This document shows, piece after piece, positions 20,678 to 21,639 of a stretch of DNA of 21,639 nucleotides. The stretch lies in assembly GCA_000969725.1 (NCBI GenBank), contig JXSR01S063235.1; one strand, 5' to 3'. Position 1 is the first letter of the stretch. Each line of letters opens with the position of its first letter. A program made the translations under genes and the position numbers. The notes below the pieces were generated by a model. It ran no database searches. It had not been told where the DNA came from and saw only the letters and a program-made list of their open reading frames with translations. The DNA comes from Ophiothrix spiculata. Lineage: Eukaryota > Echinodermata > Ophiuroidea > Amphilepidida > Ophiotrichidae.

Positions 20678-21639
20678 AAATTTGGTAAAGTTGAAAACAA
20701 ACATAAGAAAGCATGTAATAAATCCGCCGGTGCCAATAAACTAGATGGCCCATCCATTCCAAATGTTTCTGGTAATAAGATGAATGCAAAAAAGGGTTTA
20801 AGATTATCTCACTTAAAAGTTCAAAGCCTTATCCCAAAACTTGACCAACTTAAGATTTGGCTTGAAGATAGTCCTTATCATCTTTTTACTCTATCAGAAA
20901 CATGGCTGGACAAAACTGTTCATGACAGTGAATTGAATATCCCTGACTACACAATTGAGCGTTCTGATAGCAATAGACATGGTGGAGGTGTGGCTATTTA
21001 CATCAAAAATGGCATTGAGTATGTAAGAAGATCTGATATTGAATGTGATAATATTGAGGCCATTTGGGTAGAAATCAAGCAAACGCATAAAAAGCCTGTT
21101 ATAGTTGGCTTTCTTTACTGTCGTGATCAAAAAGATGTTCCTAATTACTTGGACAACCTTTCTGAAATAATGGATGGTTTGGTAAATGAAAAGAAGGAGA
21201 TTTTTCTCCTTGGTGATCTTAATTAACGCAATCTGCAACAAAACATATGCAATCTTTCATGAATATGTTCAATTTAGATCAATTGGTCACAAAGCCTACC
21301 AGGGTTACACCTTCAAGTAAGTCTTTCATTGATGTTATTCTTACGACTAATGCTAATTTTTGTATAAATACAGATGTTGTTGTACACTCTTTAAGTGATC
21401 ATTTTCTTGTGCGTACTGACATTGTGTGTAATCCAAAACAAAAAGGGAAGAATTGTAGTACAGGTCATAAAAATAATCATGTAACTAAAGATTTCAGAAG
21501 TTTTAAGGACTTTGATGTAAATAATTTTGTTTCAGATTTAGAAAATGTCAATTGGAATTTAGATGCTTCACTTTCCGTAAATGATACATGGGACAGCTTT
21601 GTTGTGAAATTTACAGAAGTTTGTAATAAACATGCTCCG
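20678..21639 (+). pseudogene. LINE ORF2, endonuclease domain, frameshifted and incomplete
   Basis: The endonuclease nicks the chromosomal target so that reverse transcription can be primed there. In frame 2 (open from about 20618; the LINE-like part starts about 20680) the motifs are SHLKVQSLIPKLDQL, LSETWLD with the catalytic Glu, RHGGGVAIYI, and GDLN at 21214-21225. A TAA follows at once (21224-21226 in phase). From about 21223 the homology continues in frame 1, QSFMNMFNLDQLVTKPTRVT, reaching the SDH catalytic motif (HSLSDHFLVRTDI, about 21388-21426), and stays open to the end. Two positions look damaged: the Asn of the usual NVRSL block is Lys, and the expected YRPPD block reads YCRD. The true start is unclear; an ATG at 20780 (MNAKKGLRL) is one option. 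A minus-strand frame at 20894-21241 is a shadow. Confidence 0.85.

Larger units (their letters stand above)
19682..21639 (+). mobile_element. LINE (non-LTR retrotransposon), 5' part, cut by window edge
   Basis: A zinc-knuckle ORF1 and an apurinic-type endonuclease frame follow each other on the plus strand, the order seen in many CR1, L2 and jockey-like LINEs. The endonuclease frame is still open at the last base, and the reverse transcriptase would lie to the right. The 5' limit is uncertain: coding-like sequence starts about 19682, and any 5' untranslated region would lie further left. The copy carries several stops and frameshifts in both frames, so it is dead. Clade assignment is not possible without the reverse transcriptase; the phrase SLIPKLDQL...LSETWLD suggests the CR1/jockey side. 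Confidence 0.88.

Noticed and set aside
20894..21241. 115-codon minus-strand frame
   Set aside because: Antisense to the LINE endonuclease motifs; no independent support.

Overview
This window looks like an AT-rich invertebrate nuclear genome, most probably a mollusc and plausibly a bivalve. It has no operons, no ribosome binding sites and no dense coding. It does carry a tRNA-derived SINE, Tc1, mariner and hAT DNA transposons, a zinc-knuckle LINE, and many ACATGT, ACCGGT and ACTAGT palindromes. I associate that mixture with bivalve genomes, but this is inference from style; no species-level marker is visible.

Layout. 1-6386: AT-rich DNA with no recognisable gene, but with a TATA box plus splice-donor pair near 1216-1343, a pair of unrecognised minus-strand reading frames (1566-2094), a small perfect hairpin (3633-3654), an (ATT)n/T tract (4970-4999) and an unrecognised 140-codon frame (5825-6247). 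6396-6671: minus-strand tRNA-derived SINE flanked by a 9-bp duplication. 7800-9448: decayed Tc1-like element between TA dinucleotides, unusual because about 600 bp of each flank, including the transposase C-terminal coding part, forms inverted arms. 10183-11243: internally deleted mariner-like element with 125-bp inverted repeats and a C-terminal transposase remnant. 12961-14098: non-autonomous hAT element with a perfect 8-bp target duplication and nine GGGCCC palindromes. 14107-17523: AT-rich, nothing strong. 17524-17654: compact inverted repeat with very GC-rich arms. 17766-18293: TATA box followed by a candidate 87-codon first exon ending at a GTAAGT donor. About 19682 to the right edge: plus-strand LINE with a broken zinc-knuckle ORF1 and a broken endonuclease-bearing ORF2; its reverse transcriptase would lie beyond the window.

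No intact host gene can be recognised. The supported content is a set of dead or non-autonomous mobile elements from five different classes, and nothing suggests they act together. The host-gene candidates (1566-2094 minus, 5825-6247 plus, 18034-18293 plus) rest on open-frame length, codon texture and splice-like signals only. I found no rRNA, functional tRNA, CRISPR array or prokaryotic feature. The most unusual structures are the palindromic Tc1 derivative and the GC-rich inverted repeat near 17.6 kb.
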